A stretch of 64,000 nucleotides of DNA, taken from Molossus alvarezi (Eukaryota > Chordata > Mammalia > Chiroptera > Molossidae). The DNA is taken from assembly GCA_037176705.1 (NCBI GenBank), contig CM073898.1:20949501-21013500 (forward strand), read 5' to 3'. This document shows, piece after piece, positions 1 to 11,160 of the stretch. Under the pieces are notes generated by a model that did not search any database, was not told the origin of the DNA, and saw nothing but the letters and a program-made list of their open reading frames with translations. Each line of letters opens with the position of its first letter. The stretch's first letter is position 1. Both the position numbers and the translations under genes were made by a program.

Positions 1-284
1 AATATGGTCAGTTCTTTGAAAGAACTATTGTAGGAAATCTTAGCTTTAAAAACATTTTTCTGATACATTTTTAATGTACATGTTTATGTAAATGTTGATT
101 AATTTTAAGTTTTTTTAACATTTAAAGAGAGTCAAGAAAAAATGTATACATCCCATCACCTTGTCAAAGTGACTTGTGTTTTTTATTGTTTATGTGTCCA
201 TTTGTATGACTTTTACAATAAGAATCTTGTTTATATTAAAAATTATTACATATATGGATCCTGATTATGATGTGTGCTCTCAAG
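1..284 (+). other. TTC27: TTC27 intron (3' part)
   Basis: AT-rich sequence leading to the weak acceptor at 283-284. I see no repeat or other feature that I can name. Confidence 0.6.
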
Positions 285-380
285 GCTCTTGCAGACCAAT
301 TTGAAGACAAAACTACATCTGTATTGGACCGTCTGAAGATTTTCTATTGCTGTCAAGTACCACCTCACTGGGCCATTCAG
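285..380 (+). CDS. TTC27: TTC27 internal coding exon (first in window)
   Basis: This exon encodes 32 residues (ALADQFEDK at the start, PPHWAIQ at the end) in phase 0 at both ends and joins directly to the [11 protein letters not shown] exon at 4318. The order matches my memory of TTC27. The donor is CAG|GTATTT. The acceptor is weak: I place it after TGTGCTCTCAAG at 284, with a possible branch site CTGAT at 261-265 and only a short, purine-interrupted pyrimidine tract. The AG at 293-294 (CTTGCAG) would also be phase-compatible with a shorter exon, but it would drop conserved ALAD residues. TTC27 is a TPR protein, orthologous to yeast Emw1; literature I recall but cannot check links it to HSP90-related assembly of U5 snRNP. 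This part lies before the best TPR units. Gene identity is secure; the exact 5' boundary is less so. Confidence 0.85.
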
Positions 381-497
381 GTATTTTTGTTGTTGTTTGT
401 CATCTGAGGATATGAGATTGCCTGTTGTAGCTCCTAACGCCCCATGTTGGGGTGGAGATTCTAGCCCCCAAACCATAGTTCTCCTGTGTTATAGGTG

Positions 498-591
498 TGG
501 TTCCCCTATTTTGTAAAATTTTTAGTACTGAAGGTGATTTAGACACCTGGTTCAATTTCTTAATTTTACAGTGAAGAAAAATGGAGGCCCA
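498..591. repeat. Inverted repeat, arm 1 (94 bp, perfect)
   Basis: The reverse complement of this segment recurs exactly at 1749-1842. This arm sits in continuous MIR3/MIR-like sequence (TCTTAATTTTACAGTGAAG, then GGCCCACTGCAATTAAG and a CCAGGTCACACAACT core just downstream), so it looks like the ancestral copy. The match ends at single-base mismatches on both sides. Confidence 0.95.
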
Positions 592-860
592 CTGCAATTA
601 AGTACACTTTTCCAGGTCACACAACTGTTCATAAACTAGATCTCTAGTTTCCCGACTTTTAGTCTGGTTTACCTCTTTCCTTATCTCTTCATTACAGCCA
701 CTGAAAACAGCCAGCTTTTACTGCACACTCAGAATGAGGCCTGCATTTTGTTCTGCATCTCACACACATTCTCTTATTTTATTGCAACAATTTTGTGAGA
801 TGTTCCCACTTTACAGGTGAGGAAGCTCTGGCATGTGAGGTGGAGTTAAAGGAATGCCAG
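500..860 (+). repeat. MIR / MIR3-like remnants
   Basis: Recognised by core motifs: CCAGGTCACACAACT near 615, and ACACATTCTCTTATTTTATT followed by TTTACAGGTGAGGAAGCTC near 770-830, typical of MIR. Diverged; subfamily and boundaries are approximate. Confidence 0.5.
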
Positions 861-1748
861 CCAGGGGGTTCTAGATGATTTATTAACTGTTATCATTTGA
901 ACCAGCTTTACAGTTATAAATGCCAACCCACTGTCCAGTAACCCAGAATCCCCCTTGTGAGATTTCTTAGTCACTTATACTCTTTGAACCTAAGGGATTT
1001 ATTACACATTGGAATTCTTGTTATCTATTGAAGGAGTCTCAGTAAAACGTAAACACCTAAAACGCTTTCTTATATCATCTCAAAGGAGTAGCTTCTTCAT
1101 AAAGAAAGTTTGACAGCTAGAACTTCTGGCATATTGTTACCCACGATCTGGGAACTTTTTGGAGTGCATTGTACTGTGTGGTTTGTGGTTGACGGATGTT
1201 TCAGACTCTGAGCTCTTAGGACAAAACATGTCTGTCGAGGTTGTAACTTTTAATATGTTTCTGAACAGAAGCATTAGGAAAATTAAATACTTTTCAAATA
1301 GAATTTAAGCTAAATGTTTATCTACTTAGAAAGCTGTGGATTTTAGGATTTTAAGATAGTTACATAAACATACTTTTTCATTAAGAAATTAAATCTTTTT
1401 TTTGTCATTATAGGAAGTAACCATATTTTTATGTATTATTTTTGAAGATAAGGAAGTAACACCATCGTTTATTGTAAAAAGAGAATTAGTCTTTTCTGTG
1501 CTGCTAGCCAGCCGTATGCTGAGATGCCATCGCTTTATTTATTAAGTGAAAAGTGGAAACTACTGAATTGCACGAGCGTTAGGATTTACTCCAGCTCCCA
1601 CGTGCCATGTTCATTTTTTGAAAATGTCCAGTCATATATCCTAAAATAGCCAAGTTCTCTTATACTTCATGGAATACAAAAGAATTGGACCATCCTCTTT
1701 ATTTGTTATGATGATATATTTTAATTTTCAGGTGTATTTCATTTACTT

Positions 1749-1842
1749 TGGGCCTCCATTTTTCTTCACTGTAAAATTAAGAAATTGAACCAGGTGTCTA
1801 AATCACCTTCAGTACTAAAAATTTTACAAAATAGGGGAACCA
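1749..1842. repeat. Inverted repeat, arm 2 (94 bp, perfect)
   Basis: Exact reverse complement of 498-591, 1,157 bases away. The flanks here do not continue the MIR-like sequence, so this looks like the inserted copy. I see no TSD or A-tail. Confidence 0.95.
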
Positions 1843-1996
1843 TACTTATATTTTTTCAATCCCAGATTTTCCATATCCATTAGCTTCCTAACTCAATATA
1901 TATTGAATTTTGAAAGAGTACAAAAGTGTATTTAAGAGAAAACAACACATTTCTGTCTAATTTGAAACCATAACTTACTCAAGAACCTCACCTCCC

Positions 1997-2222
1997 TTTT
2001 TTTTTTAATCCTCACCCGAAGACATTCTTGCATTTATCTTTAAATAGAGTGGGAGGGAGGGGGGCGGGGAGAAACATTGATGTGAGAGAGACACATTGAC
2101 TGGCTGCCACCCACACGACCCCAACTGGGGCCGGGGACAAACTGCTATCAAGGTATGTGCCCTTAGCAGGAACTGAACCTGGGACTCTTTGGTCCGCAGG
2201 CCGACACTCAAACTGGCCAGGG
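1997..2222 (-). repeat. Ves SINE, variant A
   Basis: Antisense copy: T-run, ATCCTCACCCGAAGAC, then the tRNA-like head in reverse (CAAACTGGCCAGGG). The TSD CCTCACCT is found at 1986-1993 and 2223-2230. Confidence 0.93.
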
Positions 2223-3067
2223 CCTCACCTACTTTTTAAACCTTTCTAATATTTTTTTCCCCATTCCTGTTGGATGGACCACTTATAACCCACAATATTT
2301 TTATTTTTGAGTATGTTTAACCTTCACTGACTCTACCACTATTTATCCATTTTTATCAGTCAAGAACTGGGAAATTCGATAGCTAAGTCTTTTAGAATGT
2401 GGTTAAAATAAATCTAAGTAGACCTGGGTGAGAAGGAACCAGAAATGCCCTTATGAACAAAGTACATACGAGCTAAAACATAGATTTATGTCATTTATAT
2501 TGACTGCTTGGAGTTACTATTATTTATTTATCAATCTATTTCTTTGAGTTCAATTTCCTTTCATTTTTTTGTTTAGTTTGAGATACATGATACATAACAT
2601 TGTATTAGTTTCAAGTGTACAACATAATGCATTGATATAGCTGTATATTGTTACCACAATAAGTTTAGTTGACATCCATCACCTCACTTATTTTTTTTCT
2701 TGTGATGAGAACTTTTAAGCTCTGTTCTCTTAACAACTTTCAAATATGTAATACAGTATTGTTAACTGTAGTCACCATTCTGTACATTACACCCCAGAAC
2801 TTACTTATCCTATAACTGGAAGTTTGTACCTTTTGACCACCTTCATCCATTTCCCCCAACCCCGATTTCCCACCTCTGGCAGCCATCAGTCTGTTCTCTG
2901 TTTCTGTGTGTTTAATTTTTTTAGATTTCACATGTAAATGTAAGGTCATACAGAATTTGTCTTTCTCTGTTTGATTTATTTCATTTAGCATAATGCCCTC
3001 AAGGTCCATCCATGTTGTCACAAATGGCAGGGTTTCTTTCTTTTGTGTGACTGAATAATATTCCATT

Positions 3068-3091
3068 AGATATAGATATAGATATAGATAT
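3068..3091. repeat. (TAGATA)n microsatellite
   Basis: Four tandem copies of a 6-base unit inside old L1 sequence. Confidence 0.85.
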
Positions 3092-3269
3092 CACATTTTC
3101 TTTATCCATTTATCCATTGATGCATACTTATGTTGCTTTCATATCTTGGCTATCATAAATAAAGCTGTAATGAACATGGGACTGCAGATATCTGAGACAG
3201 TGATTTTGTTTCCTTTGAATAAATACCCAGCAGTGGAATTACTAGGTCATATGGTAGTTCTATTTTCAA

Positions 3270-3530
3270 TTTTTTTTTTTTTTTTTTTTTTATCCTCACC
3301 CGAGGATATTTTTCCATTTTTTGTACAGATAGAGTGGGAGGGAGAGAGCGGAAGGGAGAGAGAGTGAGAAACATCGACGTGAAGGGACACATCGAGTGGC
3401 TGCCACCCGCACAACCAACCAGGGCCGGGGACAAATGGCAACCGAAGTACGTGCCCTTAGCGGGAACCGAACCCAGGTCTCTCCGGACCGCAGGCCGACG
3501 CTCTAACCGCTGAGCCAAACTGGCCAGGGC
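3270..3530 (-). repeat. Ves SINE, variant A (GATATTTTT subtype)
   Basis: Full-length antisense copy inserted in L1M. The TSD CTATTTTCAATTTTT repeats at 3260-3274 and from 3530. It shares the variants GAGGATATTTTT, TTTGTACAG, GTGAAGGGACAC and CGAAGTACGTG with the copies at 39030 and 54258. Confidence 0.95.
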
Positions 3531-3772
3531 TATTTTCAATTTTTTGAGAACCCTCCATACTATTTTCCATAGTGGCGGTGCCAGTTTACGTTTCCATCAG
3601 CAGTGCACGAGGGTTCCCTTCTCCACATCCTTGCCAACATTTGTTATCTCTCATTTCTTTGATAATAGCCATTTTCAGTAGAGTTTTAAAATTTGATTTA
3701 TTGGCTTCCACTTTACAAATCAGAGATGGTCATATATAGACTCTCTAGGTAGAAAAGAATTACTGAGTTTGC

Positions 3773-4037
3773 TTTTTTTTATTTTTATTTTTATTTTTTT
3801 TTAATCCTCACCCGAGGACATTTTTCCATTTTTTGTTCAGATAGAGCAGGAGGGAGGGAGGGGAAGAGAGAGCGAAACATCAACGTGAAAGGGACACATT
3901 GAGTGGCTGCCACCCGCACGACCGACCAGGGCCGGGGACAAACTGCAACCGAGGCACATGCCCTTAGCGGGAACCGAACCCGGGTCTCTCTGGACCGCAG
4001 GCCGATGCTCTAACCGCTGTGCCAAACCGGCAAGGGC
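3773..4037 (-). repeat. Ves SINE, variant A
   Basis: Full-length antisense copy with an interrupted T-tail. The TSD CTGAGTTTGCTTTT is found at 3763 and 4038. Confidence 0.95.
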
Positions 4038-4317
4038 CTGAGTTTGCTTTTTATGTTCTTCTGAGTTCTTGGGAAAACTGGATATGTTGAGTGTTTTGAA
4101 CATTTTCTACATTGTTTTCTAATTCTTTACTTTCTGTAAAGTAAAGGTAAGTACTGAATCATTGCAAATTCCTAATTAGTTGAGGTTGAATTAGATAAAC
4201 TCTGCATTTATTACAATAAGCAGACCCTTAAAATGGCAGACTGGATAAACATGCTAGTGAAATAGGTATCTGTCTTTGCATAAAGAAATGTTCATGATTT
4301 TAACTTGATTTTTCTAG

Positions 4318-4755
<438 letters not shown>

Positions 4756-5769
4756 TCACCTGGTTGTTTTTTAAGCCTACTTTTTCCAACAGTCCACTTA
4801 CATCTCCTTCTCTACCACCCCCTGTACCTGCCCCAAAATCTTTTTAATGATTTCTGTTGGAGCAGATTATTTTGTGTGTCTTCCTGGGTATATATACATA
4901 AAAGAGAAATGCAGACCAAAGTTGATAATGGTATTTGGTGTATAAGAATGAGTAATGAAAACTTAAAGGCACTTCACATTTTGATCTCTTTCCTTTACAG
5001 ACTCCCCTCCTGTAGGATAGCTTCACAAGGGAGATGTTAGGACTCATCTTAATCATCGCTGGGTTGTCTGATGATCAGAGGCTGCGGGCCAGAAGGAAGG
5101 TAGTCTAGGAAGGAGAGCAGGTCTGGAGAAGAAAATCCAAAGGGTGTGCCGGCAGCCCCGCCTCCTGGGGCGGAGAGTTGTTAAGTGTATAGTGCACTTT
5201 TGATTCCACCTTAAGTTGGGTCAGGAGGGAAAATGTTGCAATATTTGCATCTGTTGTTAATCTATTGTTTTCCCCCACTTAAAAAAGAATAATTCTGTAT
5301 CGTGAATATCTATTAAAACTAACACATTGAAATCATATGTTAATTTTGGATTAAAATTTTAAATGACCAAATTTCAGTCATAAATTTAGTATGCAAGCAG
5401 AGTAAAACCCACAAATTGGGTCATTTATATCTACAGTCAACCTTTCGTCATAACCATAAAAAAGAGAAATAGTGGTACATGTGTATCTGATTCATAAATA
5501 CCTTCTAAAGTGTGTCAATTTTAGACAAGTAGTAAAAGTTACATTCCTTTCACTAATCACCAATGGCAGTGAAGGTCTTTGAATTGGATTGGCTTAAGGA
5601 GAAACTAGTTTGGAAATAATTTCACTGCAGAAGATTATGTAATTATAATATTTTCATCCTGGGAGAGAGCTTCACAGTGGCCCATTCCAGTTCCCTATTT
5701 TTCCACATAAGGGAAGGAGCCCCTAATGATTTACCTCAGGGTGCAAGGCCAGTCATTGCTTATTAGCTT

Positions 5770-5985
5770 GACAGGCTCCTAGCACAATGGTTAAAAGCAC
5801 GGCCTCGAGACCCAGGCTGTCTTGGTTGAAATGCCAGCCTTGACGCATGCTAGCCATGTGATATGGGCAGGTCTTCCCCCTGGCCTCCTCCATTTTCCCA
5901 TCTAGAGGCCCATAATCTCCGGCCTTCCAGGTTTTCACGTATGTTAAATATATAGAATGGTGCTTTCCGCATGGAGCTGCATGAG
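5770..5985 (-). repeat. MIR remnant
   Basis: Reverse MIR pattern: ACAATGGTTAAAAGCACGGC, then a CATGTGATATGGGCAGG core and CCTCCATTTTCCCATCTAG. Confidence 0.6.
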
Positions 5986-8059
5986 TGTTAGCTGCGATTC
6001 TAAGACATATTTGTTTCATGTTTTAACAGCTCTGAGTTGGGAATGTACCTAACACTTGATGGCATCTTCCGGTTGCTGTCACTGCCCGTGCTGTACAAGC
6101 CGGCTGTAGCCACAGTCAGCACTGTCGTCTGGACTGTCATGGGCACGGTGTCAGTGCTATGTAGGCGGGATGTGATTGCATGTCAGATATCTTCAGAAAG
6201 GCCCCACTGTGATTTAGCATTGAAACAAAAAGTTACCGAACGCAGGACAGGAGAGAAACAATGTAGAGAAATGTATATTTGATAACTAGGGAAGTAGACA
6301 TTTGTTATTGGGAAAATCATCACAATTCCATTTACTTTTTCTTAAAAACAACAACTAAGTGCTTTGTGGGAGCCAGGAAGGGAAGGTACCCCAAAGCAAA
6401 TGAATCTTGTTCTGTGCAGTTCTGTATATAAAGAAAGGCTGACATTTAAAATGTCAAGCGGTATATTGAACGAAGGCAGGGAAAATTGCCAAATTTATCC
6501 GAATAGATTGAAAAAATATTAAAGCAATGAGAAGCTGACGTGATTTATTCAAGCATTATGTCATAATTTAATTGAAAGCATTTTTTCTTTATTAGTTAAG
6601 AGTTAGTTCTACAATTGATGGCATCTCAAATTTGATGGAATATAGTATTATGTTTCTTCAGGGACTTAAAAATTTTCTAGGGCCCCTTGTCTGGCATTGA
6701 AATAGTACTCAGATGTTTAACACAGGAATGAATGGATGAATGAATATCTTGACACCCCCGCCCTCCAGTCTAATGTCGTCCCCATTACGTCATTCAATGT
6801 GCTGGTCTTTTACAGTAAACATAAATAATACTGTATATAAAAATACAGTGGTTTTTGAAATAATTAAGCAAATTGGTGAATCACAAATACACAAAGCCCA
6901 TTTTGAAATATTAAATTTATTTAAGTTTAGAAAGTATGGAAAATAAAGACTTTCTCTAACTGCAGAAGAAATATACATTCCTTTCAGATAATAGATTTGA
7001 CTGTATCCTCAAAGTAGTTGTGACATAGTTTTTATTTTTTATTTGCACGTGACCTTGTAAGAAATGTCATATAATAATGATAAATTTCCATGTTTCTAAT
7101 CTAGAAAATATGCATATTTTAATCTTTAGGAATGTATAGTTAGTTACTTTGTCGTGTCTTGTGAGTTACAGTCAGACATTTCTCAAAATCTTGATTTTTA
7201 AGGTTGATATTAGCATTTTATTTGCCACATAAAAGACTTCCCTTACCTGCTTTTCTTATGCTATATTTGCAGATCTGTTAAGCCATAGACCCTAAAAAAT
7301 TTTGCTTCAAGTTGGAAGCAAATGTTTTATTTCTAAGCAGCTGAGATTCTTTAATATTTGGTCATGTGCCAGGAGTTGTTACCACATTTCAACTTAACTA
7401 GAAGTTTGAGAAATTTTAATCACTGAATTTAGTGCTTAATGGCATGATTTCTTTTTAAAAGGCAAATTCGGAAAAGTACCTAATTCTGATCATCGTGTTC
7501 TGGTGCTCATGTTTGCACCTGCTATTGTAGGGTTTCAGATTTTCTGATTTAGAAACTACCTACGGAATTCTCATTCTTTAATGACCATTAACAAGATAGC
7601 TAAGATTAATTTTGTTTGACCTTGAGGTCAGACTTCGTTCTCATCTGTTAGCGTTTAATTTTTTAAAGTTGTCTGGCAGTTTCCCCAAGCGTATGGACAA
7701 CTTCTTATTTTGTTGAGCAAATTTGGTCCCTGATTGAGGGGCAAAGACTGGCCTGGCTGGCATAGGTGGCTGTAAGGGATGGGGTCATGGAGTGGAGAGA
7801 GTGCTTGGGACCTCTCCTGTTTCCTCTCGTTTCTAACAAGGTTTACCTGAGATCGTGGCGTTTTTTTTCTTTCATTAGGCTGCATTTGCAGATCATTGTA
7901 ACCATGGGCTTTTAAAACATTTTTCTTTGAATTGTTAAGTGAATGTTTTTAACATTGAACATGTTTAACAGCTGAGATTCTTTTAACAGTTTTTTTTTTC
8001 CCTCTTCTTCGAAGATAGTTTTTTTGTATGATTGAAAAGATTTCCCACAAGTTATTTTC

Positions 8060-8695
8060 CCACACTTTAGCCAGAGTGATCTTCCTAAAAGACAATCTGA
8101 TCATGTCATTCCCACACTCTTAAGTAACTTCCCTTTGTCTGCAGGATTACCTCTGAGTTCTTTAGCATGAAAGGAAGTCTTTTATGTGGCAAATAACACA
8201 CACCCCTCGATGATCTGACTCCTGCTACTGTGCTAACTGCATTGTCCCCCACTCTTTTATCTCTGCTTCCCCTCTTTGTACTTGCTCATCCAGGTTGTGC
8301 CCAAAGTGTCAGCTGGACAAAACCACTTGTCACCTCTTGATTTTGCAGCATTGCTTCACCTCAGGACCTTTGTACATGCTATTGTCTGTCTGGAACTTGT
8401 CCTCCAGCTAACTCCTACTTATTCTTCAGGTTTCTCTCTGGTGGTTACTTTCTGCAGTGAGTTTTCCCTGATACCTCCCTCCCAGAGTTGGTGGTGTCGT
8501 CTTGTGTGCTCCTATGACACCCAGTACTACTTTGATTTCCCATTTGCTGGCTTATCTCACCTACTAAACTGTAAACTGTTTAAGAACCAGATTTGAATCT
8601 ATGTTGTTTACAGCTGTCTGCCCAACACCTAGCACAGGCCTGGCACGTGGTAAGTACTCAGAAGCATTTGCTGAATGAATGACTAGTAGGTGTTC
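8060..8695 (+). repeat. L2 3' region
   Basis: Resembles the L2 3' end in sense: CTCAGGACCTTTGTACATGC, then AACACCTAGCACAGGCCTGG and the terminal TTTGCTGAATGAATGA tail. The reading frame at 8276-8596 is a shadow of this repeat. Confidence 0.65.
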
Positions 8696-9360
8696 ACTGA
8701 ATAGTTATTGCACTGAAGCAAATCTCCAAGTAGACACTCCTTATGGACTTCACATGTGGTGAATATACCTCTCCAGCCTCGGCCACATATGTATTCTCTT
8801 TCCAAAAACAAATGAGGAGATCTCTCCCCCTCAGTTAAAACTTTTAACTTTAGGAGTAGAAATGGGATACGTTTAATTAAGAACAGAATTTTTATTCTTG
8901 CTCAGTAGATGCTAAAGATACTGTGAGATGCTGTTATTACATCGTGCAATTTTTGAGTGCCTCTTATGTACTGTATTCTTTATATAATTATTTTGTCATA
9001 TCATGTAATATTTATAACAACTTTCAAAGTATGAGTTATTTTTAGCCTTGGTGCGTTGCAGAGTTTGGAATCTGAGCTCAGACCTTCCTTTTTTCTGACT
9101 CCACACTCTTTCTCCACACCTGCCTTCCATCGTGGTTGTTGTTAACCCCTAAAAAATTAGATATTCCATTTGTAAGTCAAAACCTGTTGGGCTCACTCGA
9201 ATGAGAAAAATAGGCAAAATAACTGAAAATACTCTATAGATTGGTAATACAAATAGATGATCAGCTAATTGGATAACTAGGCCTGTTTTTAATTATTATG
9301 TTTTATCTTGGGCCTGGAATATTTATGTTGCCAAGTAGCCCTTGAAAAATCAAGTCCCAG

Positions 9361-9578
9361 CCTGGCCAGTGTGGCTCAGTGGTTGAGCATCGACCCATTC
9401 ACCAAGAGGTCGCCAGTTCGATTCCTGGTCAGGGCACATGTCCAGGTTGTGGACCAAATCCCCAGTGGGGGGCATGCAGGAGGTGTCCAATCGATGTTCT
9501 CTCTAATCGATATTTCTATCTATCTCTCTCCCTTCCTTGCTCTCTAAAAATCAATAAAGGAAAATAAATTAAAAAAGG
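9361..9578 (+). repeat. Ves SINE, variant B
   Basis: Sense copy from CCTGGCCAGTGTGGCTCAG to AAAATCAATAAAGGAAAAT. A perfect 15-base TSD AAAATCAAGTCCCAG is at 9346-9360 and 9579-9593. Confidence 0.97.
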
Positions 9579-10179
9579 AAAATCAAGTCCCAGAGCATGA
9601 TATCATGACACACATAAATGTGAAAAGCGGTTAGTGAGCAGTTGGCTTAGTGAGAGAGCAAATAGGACGAGGCGCCAGCACATGGACGAAGCCCAGGTGG
9701 GAATGACCTCCAGGGCCAGGACGGACTGTCGTACTTTGCCTGTCAGTTGCTGCTCCTAGAAGGAGAATTTAGACTGCTCGCTGCTGGAAGGCTCGTCCTG
9801 GCTGTACGAGAAGGGCTCCAGGGCTCCCGCGGCTCTGCCCTGCCGTCCTGACTCGCTGTGTTGAGGATGGTAGGGCCCCTTGCCAGCGGCAGGTCTCCGT
9901 CTTTGAGGACCAGCCTTTACTAGAGCAAAAACCAGAATCCATTCTCGCTGCCCGTTTCGGAGAAGACTGGAATTATAAAGTGTGCCGCAAGTTGTTTGAG
10001 TTAGCAGTGTGTGCAAACACACACACACGCACATTTTTAAGCCTAAACCTATTGTCAAGTGGACACATCTGACTGTTCGTGTGCCGTTAAATTCTTAGCC
10101 TGTCCATTTTTCTGTCCCCTTGGAACAAACCTCTAGCTGTTAAACCCACTTCTGTCATTTCTGTAGTCCCCAGACATTC

Positions 10180-10420
10180 TTTTTTTTAAATCCTCACTGA
10201 GTATATATTTTTTTTCTATTTATCTTCAGATAGAGTGGGAGGGAGGGAAGGAGGGAGGAATATCGATGTGAAAGAGACACACTGACTGGTTGCCTCCCTC
10301 ACAACCAGACCAGGGCCAGGGACAGACTGCAACCCAGGCACGTGCCCTTGACAGGAATGGAACCCGTGACTCATTGGTCGGCGGGCGGTGCTCTAACTGC
10401 TGAGCCAAACCGGCCAGGGC
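10180..10420 (-). repeat. Ves SINE, variant A, diverged
   Basis: Antisense copy ending AACCGGCCAGGGC. The TSD is imperfect (AGACATTCTTT against AGACGTTCTTT). Older than most copies here. Confidence 0.92.
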
Positions 10421-10594
10421 CTTAAAGACGTTCTTTATAGTTAGTGCCATTTCTGGGTCTAGAGCTCATTTTCCCCCTTCATTCTTTGCCAGGAGGGCTT
10501 CTTACAGTTGTCGGTTTGCCAGTTCCCCATTTCTGTATACTGACTACAAGCAAAGTCAAATGAGTGCCACTGTTATCATACATTAGAATTTTCT

Positions 10595-10808
10595 TTCTTT
10601 TAAAATATGTGTATTGATTATTTTTAGAGAAAGAGGAAAGGAGAGGTAGAAACACCGATGTGAGAGAGAGACATTGATCAACTGCCTGCTGCACGCCCCC
10701 TACTTGGGATCGAGCCCACAACCCGGGCATGTTCCCTGACCGGGAATGAAACCAGGACCTCTCCGTCCATGGGATGAAGCTCAGTCCACTGAGCCACACC
10801 GGCCAGGC
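10595..10808 (-). repeat. Ves SINE, variant B
   Basis: Antisense copy ending CCACACCGGCCAGGC. A perfect 19-base TSD TCATACATTAGAATTTTCT is at 10576-10594 and 10809-10827. Confidence 0.97.
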
Positions 10809-10880
10809 TCATACATTAGAATTTTCTATTTCTTCTGCTAATTCACAAAGTTAAGGCACAAATCAAAAAGGGCATACATA

Positions 10881-11160
10881 CCCTGGCCTGTTCGGCTCAG
10901 AGGTTAGAGGGTCAGCCTGCAGACCAAAGAGTTGTGGGTTTGATTCCGGTCAAGGGCACGTACCTTGGTTGCAGTTCAATCCCTGGCCCTGGTCGGGGTC
11001 GGATCGGGGATCGGGGGTCGGATCAGGGATCGGGGGTCGGGGTCGGGTTGTGTTGGAGGCAGCCAGTCGATGTGTCTCTCCTAACACTGATGTTCCTTTC
11101 TCCCTCCCTCCTACTCTATTTGAAAATCAATGGAAAAATACCCTCAGGTAAGGATTAAGG
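10881..11160 (+). repeat. Ves SINE, variant A, with internal expansion
   Basis: Sense copy beginning CCCTGGCCTGTTCGGCTCAG. Between 10987 and 11048 the normal GGTCGGGGTC segment has expanded into repeated GGGGTCGG and GGGGATC units. The TSD is approximate (AAGGGCATACA). Confidence 0.92.

Larger units (their letters stand above)
2575..3683 (-). mobile_element. L1M fragment (ORF2 end and 3' UTR)
   Basis: Antisense old L1. In the reverse frame at 2740-3066 an ORF2 C-terminal remnant reads MEYYSVTQKKETLPFVTTWM and ends near NRLMAARGG. The GATGAGAACTTTTAAG and TTAACTGTAGTCACC stretch is L1M 3' UTR in reverse. It is split by the SINE at 3270-3530 and contains a short TAGATA repeat at 3068-3091. Not functional. 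Confidence 0.8.
381..4317 (+). other. TTC27: TTC27 intron, 3.9 kb
   Basis: GT-AG intron. It holds a perfect 94-bp inverted repeat, MIR/MIR3-like remnants at 500-860, three antisense variant A SINEs and an antisense L1M fragment (2575-3683). The 870-1740 stretch, which is the loop of the inverted repeat, shows nothing I can identify. Confidence 0.9.

Noticed and set aside
8276..8596. 106-codon forward frame
   Set aside because: Lies wholly in L2 sequence.
9361..9440. tRNA gene-like sequence (and similar heads in all Ves SINEs)
   Set aside because: The A- and B-box-like parts (GGTTCGATTCC type) belong to tRNA-derived SINEs flanked by TSDs, not functional tRNA genes.
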